From Actinomadura cremea (GTDB lineage Bacteria; Actinomycetota; Actinomycetes; Streptosporangiales; Streptosporangiaceae): 64,000 bases of DNA. The stretch's first letter is position 1. Every line of letters starts with the position of its first letter. Location of the stretch: assembly GCF_014648495.1 (NCBI RefSeq), contig NZ_BMRF01000005.1, positions 124,001-188,000 of the forward strand, written 5' to 3'. The notes below the pieces were generated by a model. The model was not told where the DNA came from. It was given only the letters and a program-made list of their open reading frames with translations, and searched no databases. Position numbers and translations under genes: made by a program. Positions 27,161 through 36,263 of this stretch are shown in pieces.

Positions 27161-27788
27161 CCCGCCCGGCGCGGCGGCGTCCGGGAATCGATTCCAAAGA
27201 TCTTCCGGAGACCCCGGGGAGCCCAAGAGCGGCCCGGCGGGACGCCACGGTCGTGCAAATCATCGGTGCTTTCCGGCATTGCGTTCCCCAGGGGACCGGG
27301 AGCCGCGCGGCAAGGGCGCGACGGGGCCCGCGAATCGGCGCGGTCGTATCGACGGCCGGAGAAACACCAAGGGTTGTTCAGGAACCGGCCGGGCGGGCGT
27401 GAGGAATGCCGCCGACGGCCGCGGCGGCGGCGTGCCGCGGGCCCGGACGCGGGGGGCGCGGGCCGTGCCGTCCGCGCACGCCGGGGGTTCGGGAACTGCC
27501 GATGTCGGGCGAGATGTACGGACACGTCGCCCGTCCGCGCGCCCGGCCACGACGTCGGCCATGTCCCACCACACGCCCGCAATTGCCCAAACTGCCTACG
27601 AATCGGAAATTTGGCGGCAATAATCTCGATCTCCGACTTTCTTCGCCAGTCGGATAACGAGTGCATTCCACCGAACTCGCAACGTACCCTGCTACCCGTT
27701 ATAGCGGCGCTCTACACGCACTAGAGTGGCGGCTTCACGATTCATTGCCGTGCGCCATTTCGTCGCGTCGGCACACGAAGGAGCTCCG
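27161..27788. other. Gene-free region before the coiled-coil gene
   Basis: About 630 nt with no convincing coding frame. The right part (27570-27730) is clearly less GC-rich than the surroundings and holds promoter-like elements (for example TTATAGC at 27699-27705). Small palindromes occur near 27290 (TCCCC-A-GGGGA), but no recognised riboswitch, tRNA or repeat was seen. A 5' leader for the coiled-coil gene is the simplest reading. Confidence 0.5.
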
Positions 27789-29438
27789 GTGGAAACGAAT
27801 CACAACTTCCTGCAGACAGGGGGTCAACCGGTCTCGGATCGGATGCGGGAGTTGCTCGCCCGTGCGGCGCAGGACCACGTCTACGAACAGCGCTCACAGG
27901 GTCAGGTCCTGGATGAGATACGCCAGCGGCTGGAAGGGATGGAGTGGCTGCTGCGGGAGGTCCGGGAGCGGGAGCTCAGCGGGCTGACGGGGCAGATCGA
28001 GAGCGTTCGCGGCCAGGTGGACGACCTCACGGGCAAGCCCCCCGAGTGGGCCGAGGGACTCGCCCTGCACATCGAGTCCGTCGGGGAGAAGGTCAAGCCG
28101 GTCGCGGAGCTTCCGGCGCTGTGGGCCGACGTCGGCGTCGTCGCCGAGCACGTCGACGAGGGCCTCAACCGCCTCCAGACCGTCCTCGACTCCGCGCAGC
28201 ACATCGCCGACGTCACCCAGCAGGCGTCGCAGCGGATGGACGAGATGACCAAGCGGCTGGACAAGCTGCAGGGCAGCATGGAGGCCGCGTCCGTCCGGTT
28301 CAACCGGCTCGACAAGTCGCTCGCGGAGCTGGGGCACCGCTCGGAGCGGCTGGAGCACTCGATCAACGGCGTGACCGCGCGCGTCGACCAGTCGCTCGGC
28401 GAGATGGCCGAGCGGATGGAGCAGGGCCTGGAGGCGGTCAGCGGCCGGGTCGAGGGCGTCGGCGGGCGGCTGGACGGGCTGGACGGCCGGCTGGACGGCG
28501 TCGACGGGCGGCTCGAGGGCCTGTCGGGCAAGCTGGAGGGCGTCGACGGCCGGTTCGAGAACATCGAGGGACGGATCGACGGCGTGGGCGAGCGCATCGC
28601 CCGGCTCCCCGACGCGCTGGAGATCACCGATGTGCACCGGATGCTCAGCGAGCTGGTGCAGCGCCCGGCGCCCGACCACGGCGACCGCTTCGACGCGCTG
28701 GAGAAGCACCTCGCCGAGGCCGTGGACCCGCTCGTCGAGGAGCTGCGAGCCCGTCCCGACCGCGACGAGGTCAAGGCGACGATGGCGGAGATCGCCGAGA
28801 CGGCCTACAGCGACGTCGCCCGCCGGATGGACGAGTTCACCCGCCGGTTCGACGACGTCCACGACGACGTCCGCAAGCGGATCGAGGGCATCCACGAGGA
28901 GGTCGCGAAGAAGGTCGACGGGGCGCTGGACGAGTTCACCACGCAGGTCGACATCGTGTCGCGCCGCGTCGAGTCGGTGCACATCGACGTGACCAAGCAG
29001 GTGGAGTCGGTGCACCACGAGATGACGCGGCAGGTCGGCGGCGTGCACGACGACTTCGGCAAGCGGATCGGCGACATCCACGACGACGTCACGCGCCAGG
29101 TCGGCGGCATCCACGAGGACGTCTCCAAGCAGGTCGGCAACCTGCAGGAGGACGTGGCCCGGCAGGTCGGCGGCGTCCAGGACGACTTCGTCCGGCGGAT
29201 GGAGGGCGTGCACCACGAGGTCGGCCGCCGCGCCGAGGCGGTGCAGGCCGAGATCACGAAGCGCTTCTCGCACGTCGAGGACGAGGTGGGCCGGAAGGTC
29301 GAGAGCGTGCACGACGACGTGTCCAAGCAGGTCGGCGCGGTGCACGAGGACGTGCTGAAGCGGCTGTCGACGCTCGAGGAGACGATGCTGGCGCTGGCGG
29401 AGGCGCTGCTGCGGCCGCGCCGGGACGGCAAGGACTGA
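27789..29438 (+). CDS. Long coiled-coil protein with heptad and hendecad repeats, function unknown
   Basis: A 549-residue soluble protein with no signal peptide or membrane segment. After a mixed helical N-terminal part (1-215) come seven near-perfect heptads of the form GRLDGVD (residues 219-267). After a less regular linker come 11-residue repeats: three at 354-386, one odd heptad (387-393), then twelve unbroken hendecads (394-525) of the type VGGVHDDVxKQ. Hendecads favour straight or right-handed coiled coils. The protein ends 'LLRPRRDGKD'. GTG 27789 has AAGGAG five bases upstream. A cytoskeleton-like or scaffold role is possible; I know no named family for it. A terminator follows. Confidence 0.85.
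   Translation: METNHNFLQTGGQPVSDRMRELLARAAQDHVYEQRSQGQVLDEIRQRLEGMEWLLREVRERELSGLTGQIESVRGQVDDLTGKPPEWAEGLALHIESVGEKVKPVAELPALWADVGVVAEHVDEGLNRLQTVLDSAQHIADVTQQASQRMDEMTKRLDKLQGSMEAASVRFNRLDKSLAELGHRSERLEHSINGVTARVDQSLGEMAERMEQGLEAVSGRVEGVGGRLDGLDGRLDGVDGRLEGLSGKLEGVDGRFENIEGRIDGVGERIARLPDALEITDVHRMLSELVQRPAPDHGDRFDALEKHLAEAVDPLVEELRARPDRDEVKATMAEIAETAYSDVARRMDEFTRRFDDVHDDVRKRIEGIHEEVAKKVDGALDEFTTQVDIVSRRVESVHIDVTKQVESVHHEMTRQVGGVHDDFGKRIGDIHDDVTRQVGGIHEDVSKQVGNLQEDVARQVGGVQDDFVRRMEGVHHEVGRRAEAVQAEITKRFSHVEDEVGRKVESVHDDVSKQVGAVHEDVLKRLSTLEETMLALAEALLRPRRDGKD
28848..29363 (+). repeat. Array of 15 hendecad-coding units (33 nt each) in the coiled-coil gene
   Basis: Fifteen units of 11 codons, broken once by a 7-codon unit. 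The consensus is hydrophobic at position 1 and 4 (V..V) and V/F/I at position 8, with HDD or HED at 5-7 and two basic or polar residues at 10-11. The units differ at the DNA level, so the array is old rather than a recent slippage product. Confidence 0.9.
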
Positions 29439-29475
29439 CCACGGGTTCGGGGGCGCCGGGGCCTTCCCGGAGACC

Positions 29476-29507
29476 ACGGGCGGGACCGTCGGGGCGGTCC
29501 CGCCCGT
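29476..29507 (+). terminator. Terminator of the coiled-coil gene
   Basis: ACGGGCGGGACCG (29476-29488) pairs with CGGTCCCGCCCGT (29495-29507), a perfect 13-bp stem with a 6-nt loop, followed by a pyrimidine-rich tail, 37 nt after the stop. Confidence 0.75.
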
Positions 29508-29704
29508 TCTCCGTTTCCGGACCGGTCCGGGTTCCCGGAACGACACTGTCCGGAAACGGTCGAATACCCATCGGAATCTGAGGGGTTCGTCCGTTAAATA
29601 GCCGGGATGCCCGAAAGGCCGATGCCGGGGGACGGCGATGACGTGCTGTTTGTTACGTTCCGTCTTCGCAAAATCACTCCCAATACCGTTCGGAATCCGT
29701 TTTC

Positions 29705-30703
29705 ATGGACCTCGTGACCCATACTCAGGCTCTCAGCCAACCGCTCGGCGCCTCGCCCGGCGACGCCACCCTGCGCTGGGTCGTGGAGTGCCTCGGGAAG
29801 GGCGCCGAAGTGCGCATGGTGCGTCCGCTCCCCGGCGGCACCGCGCACGCCAACCACGCGCTGCTGGTGGAGAGCCGGTCCGGCAGCGCCCACCGGCTGG
29901 TGCTGCGCCGCTGGACGGTCCGGGACGCGCCGGGCGGCGACGCCCGCGCCGACGCGGGCGGCCCGAACGGCACGGCGCCCGGCGCCGCGCGGCGGACGTT
30001 CGGCGACACCGAGTTCTCCCCCGAACGCGAGATCGCCGCGCTCGCGCTGCTCGCCGGCGCCGAGGTCGCGACCCCCTCGCTCGTCGCCGCCGACCCGGCC
30101 GGCGCGCACTGCGACGTCCCCGCGCTGCTGATCACCCGGCTGCCCGGCCATCCGCCGCGCCCCTCCCCCGACGACCTCCCCGAGTACCTGATCCAGCTCG
30201 CCGCCGCGCTCGTGACGGTGCACCGGCTGAACGGCGCCGCGACGATGCCGCCGTACGTCCCGCACAACCGGCTCGACACGCGGGTGCCCCCCGAGCACGC
30301 GCTGCGCCCCGAACTGTGGGAGCGCGCGTTCGAGGCCGCGTCCGGGCCCGCCCCCGAGGCGCCCGCCCGCTTCATCCACCGCGACTACCACGCCGACAAC
30401 ACGCTGTGGTCGTACGGGAAGCTCACCGGCGTCGTCGACTGGTCCGACGCGTCGTCCGGGCCGATCGCGGTCGACGTCGCGCACATGCGGCGCGGCCTCG
30501 CCGTCCGGTACGGGCCGTCCGTCGCCGACCGGTTCCGGTCGACGTTCGACATGGTGTCGGGCGGGCACGAGCACCACCCGTACTGGGACGTCCGGTGCGT
30601 CCTGGACCTGCTGCCCGAGGAGGCCGGCCGGCCGATCGACGAGACGACCGTCCCCCTCCTGGAGGACTACCTCGCCGCGCTGCTGTCCGAGCTGCGCGGC
30701 TGA
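29705..30703 (+). CDS. Aminoglycoside phosphotransferase (APH)-fold kinase
   Basis: A 332-residue protein of the APH/choline kinase superfamily. The nucleotide loop is around 'PLPGGTAHANHALLV'; the catalytic loop is 'FIHRDYHADNTLW' (Brenner motif with catalytic Asp) and the metal motif 'GVVDWSDASSGP'. An Ala/Gly-rich insert (about residues 76-95) separates N-lobe strands. The superfamily phosphorylates small molecules such as sugars, choline or drugs; nothing here shows that it gives antibiotic resistance. It starts at ATG 29705 with a weak ribosome site. It is convergent with tsaD. Confidence 0.8.
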   Translation: MDLVTHTQALSQPLGASPGDATLRWVVECLGKGAEVRMVRPLPGGTAHANHALLVESRSGSAHRLVLRRWTVRDAPGGDARADAGGPNGTAPGAARRTFGDTEFSPEREIAALALLAGAEVATPSLVAADPAGAHCDVPALLITRLPGHPPRPSPDDLPEYLIQLAAALVTVHRLNGAATMPPYVPHNRLDTRVPPEHALRPELWERAFEAASGPAPEAPARFIHRDYHADNTLWSYGKLTGVVDWSDASSGPIAVDVAHMRRGLAVRYGPSVADRFRSTFDMVSGGHEHHPYWDVRCVLDLLPEEAGRPIDETTVPLLEDYLAALLSELRG

Positions 30704-30741
30704 CGGGCGCCCGCGCGGCCGGTCGGGGGCGTCCCGCGTCG

Positions 30742-31779
30742 TTACAGCGTCACGGTCTCGATCGGGAGGCTGGAGTCGGCCGGGAGATCCAGCTCGGACG
30801 GTGCCAGACCGGCCGACACCAGCTCCGAGCCGAGCGCCGCGACCATCGCGCCGTTGTCGGTGCACAGCTTGGGTCGCGGCACCCGCAGCCGCACGCCCGC
30901 GCGCTCGCACCGCTCCGCCGCGAGCGCCCGCAGCCGCGAGTTCGCCGCGACGCCGCCGCCGATCAGCAGGTCGCGGGCGCCGTTCTCCTTGCACACCTTG
31001 AGCGCCTTGTGGACGAGGACGTCCACCACGGCCTCCTGGAACGACGCCGCGACGTCCGCCACCGGGACCGGCTCGCCCGCCCGCTGCCGGGCCTCCACCC
31101 AGCGCGCCACGGCCGTCTTCAGCCCGGAGAACGAGAAGTCGTAGGTGCCGTCGTTGTACTTGCCGCGCGGGAACGCGATCGCCGCCGGGTCGCCCTCCCG
31201 GGCCATCCGGTCGATCACCGGCCCGCCCGGGAACCCGAGGTCGAGCACCCGCGCGACCTTGTCGAACGCCTCGCCCGCCGCGTCGTCCACGGTGCTGCCC
31301 AGCGGCCGGACGTCCGACGCGACGTCCGGCACCAGCAGGATCGACGAATGCCCGCCCGACACCAGCAGCGCCACGCACGGCTTCGGCAGCGGGCCGTGCT
31401 CGAGCTGGTCGACGCACACGTGCGCGGCCAGGTGGTTCACCCCGTACAGCGGCTTGCCCAGCGACAGCGCGTACGCCTTCGCGGCGGCCACCCCGACCAT
31501 CAGCGCGCCCGGCAGTCCCGGCCCGGCCGTGACGGCGAACGCGTCGACGTCGGCGAACGCGACGCCCGCGTCGGCGAGCGCCCGCTCGACCGTCGGGCCC
31601 ATCGCCTCCAGGTGCGCGCGCGACGCGACCTCCGGCACGACGCCGCCGAACCGGGCGTGCTGCTCGACGCTGGACGCGATCGCGTCCGCCAGCAGCGTGC
31701 GCCCCCGGACGATGCCGACCCCGGTCTCGTCGCACGAGGTCTCGATGCCGAGCACCAGCGGCTCGGAGTCCCCGATCAC
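30742..31779 (-). CDS. tsaD: tRNA N6-threonylcarbamoyladenosine transferase TsaD
   Basis: A 345-residue ASKHA-fold enzyme that moves the threonylcarbamoyl group to A37 of ANN-decoding tRNAs, with TsaB and TsaE. Visible: '[15 protein letters not shown]', the metal-binding '[13 protein letters not shown]', '[13 protein letters not shown]', '[13 protein letters not shown]' and '[12 protein letters not shown]'. GTG 31779 overlaps the rimI stop by four bases (GTGA) and has GGGAGGA close upstream. It is last gene of the nnr-to-tsaD leftward run. Confidence 0.97.
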   Translation of the reverse strand: MIGDSEPLVLGIETSCDETGVGIVRGRTLLADAIASSVEQHARFGGVVPEVASRAHLEAMGPTVERALADAGVAFADVDAFAVTAGPGLPGALMVGVAAAKAYALSLGKPLYGVNHLAAHVCVDQLEHGPLPKPCVALLVSGGHSSILLVPDVASDVRPLGSTVDDAAGEAFDKVARVLDLGFPGGPVIDRMAREGDPAAIAFPRGKYNDGTYDFSFSGLKTAVARWVEARQRAGEPVPVADVAASFQEAVVDVLVHKALKVCKENGARDLLIGGGVAANSRLRALAAERCERAGVRLRVPRPKLCTDNGAMVAALGSELVSAGLAPSELDLPADSSLPIETVTL

Positions 31780-32396
31780 GTGTCCTCCCTGGTGAAGCCC
31801 ACGGGCGGGCGCGTCCGCAGCCTGCGGAACATCACCGCCGCGTCCACGTTCGCGGGCTGGTAGTAGCGCTCGCGGATGCCGATCTGCTCGAACCCGAACC
31901 GCTCGTAGAGCCGGCGGGCCGGGTCGTTGTCGACCCGGACCTCCAGGAACAGGCCCTCGCTGCCGCGCCGCACGGCCTCGTCGATCAGCTCGGTGAGCAG
32001 TGCCGCGCCGATCCCCGCGCCGCGCCGGCCGGGCACGACGCCGATCGTCTGGACGTCCGCCTGCCCACCCGCGCTCGCCAGGCCCGCGTAGCCGACGACC
32101 TCGCCGCGCGGCGACTCGGCGATCACGTACCGGCGGGTGCGGGGCTGCCCGGACAGCTCCTCGCGGAGCATCTGCTCGGTCCACGCGTCGTCGGGGAACA
32201 GGACCTGCTCCAGGTGGTGGACGGTCGGCAGATCGGCCTCCGTCATGTCCCGCAACACGACCTCCGCAGCGAACCCACCGGCCGCGGGCCGGTCGGACGC
32301 GGAGCCGCCCCGCGCGGGCCGGTCGGGCGCGGGGCCGCCGGGCACAGAGCCGCCGGGCACGGGGCCGCCGGGCACGGGGCCGCCGGGGACGCTCAT
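31776..32396 (-). CDS. rimI: RimI-type N-acetyltransferase with repeat-rich N-terminal extension
   Basis: A 206-residue GNAT protein. The domain begins near residue 46 ('[19 protein letters not shown]') and carries the acetyl-CoA loop '[20 protein letters not shown]' and '[19 protein letters not shown]'. Residues 1-45 are a low-complexity extension with four VPGG-type repeats, absent from ordinary RimI (about 150 residues). RimI acetylates the N-terminus of ribosomal protein S18, and often TsaD, in other bacteria. ATG 32396 overlaps the tsaB stop (ATGA) and its own stop overlaps tsaD. If the repeats are not translated, an internal start could be used, but none has a clear ribosome site. Confidence 0.88.
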   Translation of the reverse strand: MSVPGGPVPGGPVPGGSVPGGPAPDRPARGGSASDRPAAGGFAAEVVLRDMTEADLPTVHHLEQVLFPDDAWTEQMLREELSGQPRTRRYVIAESPRGEVVGYAGLASAGGQADVQTIGVVPGRRGAGIGAALLTELIDEAVRRGSEGLFLEVRVDNDPARRLYERFGFEQIGIRERYYQPANVDAAVMFRRLRTRPPVGFTREDT

Positions 32397-33055
32397 GCCG
32401 GCGTCACCTTCTTGCGCGGGCCCGGCTCCTTGGCGTCGGGCCTGCGCAGGTAGAGCGGCTCGGGCGGCAGCAGTTCCGGGCCCCTGCGGGCGGACAGCCG
32501 GGCGACGGCCACCTCGGCGAGCGCCCGCGCGCTCGGGAGCATCGGCTCGTGCGCGGCGTCGCCGAAGTACAGCGCGGCCCCTTCGCCGACGATGGGAAGC
32601 CCCTCGGCCTCGACCTCCGCCGGTGGGCCGACCATGGGTTCCGTGGCGCGCGCGCGAGCCGAGTGGTAGCGCGCCCAGTACAGCTCCTTGCGGCGCGCGT
32701 CTGTGGCGACGATGAACGGTTCGGCGCGTCCGGTCTCCCAGGCGAGGACGTCCAGCGTGCAGACGCCGTGCACCGGGACCTTGAGGGCCCCGCCCATGGC
32801 GCGGGCCGTGACGAGCCCGACCCGCAGGCCCGTGTAGGGGCCGGGGCCGACCCCGACGGCGATCGCGCTCAGATCGTCCGGCGCCGCGCCCGCGTCCGCC
32901 ATCACCCGTGCGATCGACGGGGTGAGCAGCTCGGTGTGCTTGCGCCCGTCGACGGCGTCGGAGGCGGCGCGGCACGCGGCGCCCTCGCCCGGAACCCACT
33001 CGTACAGCGCCACGGTGACCGCGGCGGTCGCGGTGTCGAAAGCCAAGACCAGCAC
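32393..33055 (-). CDS. tsaB: tRNA threonylcarbamoyladenosine biosynthesis protein TsaB
   Basis: A 220-residue ASKHA-fold partner of TsaD that lacks catalytic residues and acts as its scaffold. '[17 protein letters not shown]', '[20 protein letters not shown]' and '[20 protein letters not shown]' are the family blocks. GTG 33055 start. Its stop overlaps rimI by four bases, so tsaB-rimI-tsaD are made as one coupled unit. Confidence 0.95.
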   Translation of the reverse strand: MLVLAFDTATAAVTVALYEWVPGEGAACRAASDAVDGRKHTELLTPSIARVMADAGAAPDDLSAIAVGVGPGPYTGLRVGLVTARAMGGALKVPVHGVCTLDVLAWETGRAEPFIVATDARRKELYWARYHSARARATEPMVGPPAEVEAEGLPIVGEGAALYFGDAAHEPMLPSARALAEVAVARLSARRGPELLPPEPLYLRRPDAKEPGPRKKVTPA

Positions 33056-33086
33056 GGATTACAAGGGTAGTGCAGGCCGTGCGCCG

Positions 33087-34562
33087 TCAGGACTGCTCGA
33101 GCTTCGCCAGCACGGCCTCCGCCGCCTTGACCGCGCCGTCGCCCGCCGCGTCGTAGCTCAGCGGGTCGTCGCCCTCCGACCCCGCGTAGTGGATCGTGAC
33201 GAGCACGTTGACGAACCGGACGTTGGCGACCGCCTCGCCCGCCTCGTGCTGGCCGTCGACGCTGTAGACGACGTAGCCCTCGTCGCCGACGCCGTCGAGG
33301 CGCCGCTTGTCGGCGAGCTCCTGCCCCTCCAGCAGCGCCTCGCCGGCCTCGTCGACCTTCTGCTCGGACGCGTACGTCCGCTGGGCCGTCGCGGTCGCCG
33401 TCGCCCCGCCCGCGGCCTCGATCGCGCGGAGCTCGATGGTCAGCTGCCGCTTCTGGTCGCCGGTGTAGATGCCCCACACGCACTGCGTCTGCCGGTCGTT
33501 GCCCTGGTAGTTGTCGGCCTCGTTGCGCTCGGCCTTCGGCGCGAGCTCGTCGATGAGGTCGGTGCCGACGATCGTGCACGAGTCCGGGACGCCCGAGAAC
33601 TCCGACGTCCCGCCCGACGCGCTCTCGGACGCGCCGCTGCCGACGATCCGCCCGGTGCCGCCGTCGCCGTCCGAACCGGTGCCGGACATGATCACGAACA
33701 CGGCGAGGACGCACGCCGCGATGCCCGCGCAGGCCCCGGCGAGGACGATCCCCCAGCGCCGTCCGCCGCGCTCCTCGCGCACGATGCGGTGGCTGCCTGT
33801 CCCCGAGCGGTACCCGCCGCTGCGTCCGGACGACTCCCGCGGGCCGCGCGTGTCCCGTGCGTACTCGTAGTCGTCCGAGCGCCGGGAGCCCGCCGAGCCC
33901 GCCGAGCCCGGGACGTACCGTCCGGAGTCGCGCTCGTGGCCGCCGGCCTCGTAACCGCCGGAGCCGGCCGTCGGGTAGCGCCCGGAGTCCGTGCCGTACG
34001 CGCCGCTCTGCCGGCCACCGGTCGGGTGGCCGCCGGTGCCGGAGCCGTACGCACCGCTCCCGCCGGAGCCGCCCGCCTGGGCGTATCCGCCGGAGGAGTA
34101 CCGGCCGGAGTCCTGGCCGTCACCGCCGCCCTGGGGGTACCCGCCGGAGGCTTGACCACCTGACGGGTACTGGCCGGAGCCTCCCGCCTGGGGGTACCCG
34201 CCCGTGGCGTAGCCGCCGGACGGGTAGCCGCCGGACGGGTAGCCGCCGGACGGGTAGCCGCCGGACGGGTAGCCGCCGGACGGGTAGCCGCCGGACGGGT
34301 AGCCGCCGGACGGGTAGCCGCCGGACGGGTAGCGGCCGATGTCGGAACCGGTGGCGGGGGCGGTCGGGTATCCGGACGTCGAGGATCCGGACGGGTCGAG
34401 GGGGTCCTCGGGATATCCGCCCGTGCCGGGACGGGCGGCCCGCTCGCCGGGACCGCCCATGCCGTGTCCACCGCCGTCCGTGCGGTACCCGTCGCTCCGG
34501 TCACCGCCCGGACCGCGGTAGCTGTCCGCGCGGTCATCACCGCTGCGATGGCTACCACTCAC
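33087..34562 (-). CDS. Membrane protein with YPSGG-repeat cytoplasmic tail and DUF3558-like ectodomain
   Basis: A 491-residue single-pass protein. The N-terminal 260 residues are disordered and Gly/Ser/Tyr/Pro-rich with eight tandem YPSGG units (about residues 78-117). A basic stretch 'HRIVREERGGRRW' precedes one transmembrane helix (about 270-293, 'GIVLAGACAGIAACVLAVFV'), so the tail is cytoplasmic. The extracellular part has two cysteines ('DSCTIVG', 'TQCVWGIY') in a DUF3558-like arrangement. GTG 34562 is preferred over ATG 34580 because GGGAG lies eight bases upstream. It lies between tsaE and tsaB, normally adjacent in actinobacteria. Function unknown. Confidence 0.75.
   Translation of the reverse strand: MSGSHRSGDDRADSYRGPGGDRSDGYRTDGGGHGMGGPGERAARPGTGGYPEDPLDPSGSSTSGYPTAPATGSDIGRYPSGGYPSGGYPSGGYPSGGYPSGGYPSGGYPSGGYPSGGYATGGYPQAGGSGQYPSGGQASGGYPQGGGDGQDSGRYSSGGYAQAGGSGGSGAYGSGTGGHPTGGRQSGAYGTDSGRYPTAGSGGYEAGGHERDSGRYVPGSAGSAGSRRSDDYEYARDTRGPRESSGRSGGYRSGTGSHRIVREERGGRRWGIVLAGACAGIAACVLAVFVIMSGTGSDGDGGTGRIVGSGASESASGGTSEFSGVPDSCTIVGTDLIDELAPKAERNEADNYQGNDRQTQCVWGIYTGDQKRQLTIELRAIEAAGGATATATAQRTYASEQKVDEAGEALLEGQELADKRRLDGVGDEGYVVYSVDGQHEAGEAVANVRFVNVLVTIHYAGSEGDDPLSYDAAGDGAVKAAEAVLAKLEQS
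34212..34331 (-). repeat. Eight exact 15-bp tandem repeats (YPSGG x8)
   Basis: On the + strand the unit GCCGCCGGACGGGTA is repeated eight times without change; read on the minus strand each unit encodes YPSGG. Such identity shows recent expansion or active homogenisation. Diverged copies flank it. Confidence 0.95.
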
Positions 34563-34684
34563 CGGATCCCACTCCCGCATGAGGAAATCGATATGTCGCG
34601 TAGTGAGGTTGTTCCGGCAAAGAGTACGACATGTCACCGTAAAGTGAACCAACTAATCCCGGCAAAAAGTGAAAACTTTTCAGG

Positions 34685-35161
34685 TTAGCCCGTTCGGAGG
34701 TCCCACTCCAGGTCGGACCATCGATGACCGACCCCGACGATCCTTACTTCGCGCGTCTCATCGGTGCCGTCGCCCCGCGAAATGATCATTTCCAGCCGGT
34801 CGTCGGCGAGCCCCTCGGCGAGCCCTTCCCCCCATTCCACGACCGTCACCGATTCGGCGACGGACGCGTCCAGGTCGAGGTCGTCCAGCTCCGCGAAACC
34901 GCCCAGCCGGTAGGCGTCCACGTGCACCAGCGGGGGCCCGCCCGCGAGCGACGGATGGACGCGCGCGATCACGAACGTCGGCGAGGTGACCGGCCCGCGG
35001 ATCTTCAGGCCCTCGCCGATTCCCTGGGTCAGCGTCGTCTTGCCCGCCCCGAGGTCGCCCGACAGGACCAGCAGGTCCCCGGGGGCCAGCAGGCCCGCCA
35101 GCCGGACACCGAGCCGGTGCATGTCCGCCGATGTCGGGACGATCACCGTCTGTTCGTTCAC
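34685..35161 (-). CDS. tsaE: tRNA threonylcarbamoyladenosine biosynthesis ATPase TsaE
   Basis: A 158-residue P-loop ATPase that drives the TsaB-TsaD cycle. Walker A is 'LSGDLGAGKTTLTQGIG'; 'VTSPTFVIARVH' and 'HVDAYRLGG' are the switch and metal motifs; 'VTVVEWGEGLAEGL' is the Walker-B-like strand. GTG 35161 overlaps the stop of the preceding hydrolase (GTGA). It is separated from tsaB by the YPSGG protein gene. Directly after the stop an AT-only stem (AAAAGT...ACTTTT, followed by T's) may act as a weak terminator. Confidence 0.94.
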   Translation of the reverse strand: MNEQTVIVPTSADMHRLGVRLAGLLAPGDLLVLSGDLGAGKTTLTQGIGEGLKIRGPVTSPTFVIARVHPSLAGGPPLVHVDAYRLGGFAELDDLDLDASVAESVTVVEWGEGLAEGLADDRLEMIISRGDGTDETREVRIVGVGHRWSDLEWDLRTG

Positions 35162-36252
35162 GCCGTGCGCTCCTGCTCGTCGTCCTCGTTCCCGGCCCCC
35201 TCGGGACGGACGCGGCCGAGCAGCCGCCGCAGCCCGCCCGTGACCACCCCCGGGTACTCCAGCGGCAGCACGTGCCCGGCCCGCTCGACCTCGACCAGCT
35301 CGGCGTCCGGCAGCGTCTCGGCGATGCGGCGGCCGTGCGCGGCGGGGGTGAGCTTGTCGCGGCCGCCCACCAGCACGAGCGCCGGGACCTTCGCCAGGAC
35401 GTCCAGCGCCGACGCCTTCTCGTGGCCGATCAGCGACGGGTAGAACTCCGCGATCACGTCGATCGGCGTGTCCCGGATCATGTCGTCGAGGAACGCGACG
35501 ACGCTCGGGCTGACGTGCCGGTCGGCGAACGCCACCCGGCGGGTGACGACGAACGCCAGGTCGGCGCCCAGGCCGCGGGCACGTTCCACCAGGACGGCCC
35601 GCTCGCCGAGCCCGCGCAGGGCGCCCGGCGCCAGCGGCCGGACGGCCTTCGCCACCACCATCGGCAGGCCGAGCGTCATCTCGGCCATGTCGCCGCAGGA
35701 GGTGTTGACCAGCGCGACCCCCACGACCTGCCGCGCGAACAGCTCCGGGCGCCGCTGCGCCAGCGCCATGATCGTCATGCCGCCCATGGAGTGCCCGACG
35801 AGCACCACCGGGTCGTCCGGCCCGACGGTGGCGGCGAGCACCGCCTCCAGGTCGGCGCCCGTCCGGTCGATGGTCGCGCGCGTCGGCGCGCTGCGCCCGG
35901 ACCGTCCGTGGCTGCGCTGGTCCCAGAACACCATCCGGACGCGTCCGCGCAGGTCGCGGCGCTGGTAGTGCCACGCGTCCTGGTTGAGGGCGAAGCCGTG
36001 GCAGAACACGACGGTGAGGTCCGCGGCGTCCGGGCCCTCCACCTCGACGTGCAGCGGCAGGCCGTCGCCGGCCTCCACCACCAGCTCGCGCCCGCGCAGC
36101 TCGCCGAACTGCTCGCCCGCGTCCGGGTCCGGCCGCAGCCGCCTGCGGCCGACGGCCAGGTGCCGCAGCCCGACCGCCGCGGCGCCGGCGCCGGCCGCGG
36201 CGCCCGCCACCGCGCCGGCGATGCCGACCCTGCGCTTCGTCCTGCTCTCCAT
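35158..36252 (-). CDS. Alpha/beta hydrolase with N-terminal membrane segment
   Basis: A 364-residue hydrolase conserved between alr and tsaE in actinobacteria. An N-terminal Ala/Gly-rich hydrophobic segment (about residues 9-28) could anchor it or be a signal. The catalytic domain shows 'VVFCHGFALNQDAW' (oxyanion region), the nucleophile elbow 'VLVGHSMGG', an acidic residue in 'LVGGRDKLTP' and the final His in 'ERAGHVLPLEYP'. It overlaps tsaE by four bases and lies 11 nt behind alr. Substrate unknown. Confidence 0.88.
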   Translation of the reverse strand: MESRTKRRVGIAGAVAGAAAGAGAAAVGLRHLAVGRRRLRPDPDAGEQFGELRGRELVVEAGDGLPLHVEVEGPDAADLTVVFCHGFALNQDAWHYQRRDLRGRVRMVFWDQRSHGRSGRSAPTRATIDRTGADLEAVLAATVGPDDPVVLVGHSMGGMTIMALAQRRPELFARQVVGVALVNTSCGDMAEMTLGLPMVVAKAVRPLAPGALRGLGERAVLVERARGLGADLAFVVTRRVAFADRHVSPSVVAFLDDMIRDTPIDVIAEFYPSLIGHEKASALDVLAKVPALVLVGGRDKLTPAAHGRRIAETLPDAELVEVERAGHVLPLEYPGVVTGGLRRLLGRVRPEGAGNEDDEQERTA

Positions 36253-36263
36253 CCGCGCCTTCC

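Noticed and set aside
29705-30703. Aminoglycoside resistance gene
   Set aside because: The APH fold is clear but the superfamily is broad and nothing in context or sequence points to antibiotics.
29602-31735. Large antisense frames of 200-700 codons over tsaD and other genes on both strands
   Set aside because: They mirror the third-position GC bias of the true genes, are rich in Arg, Pro, Gly and Ala, and hold no conserved motif.
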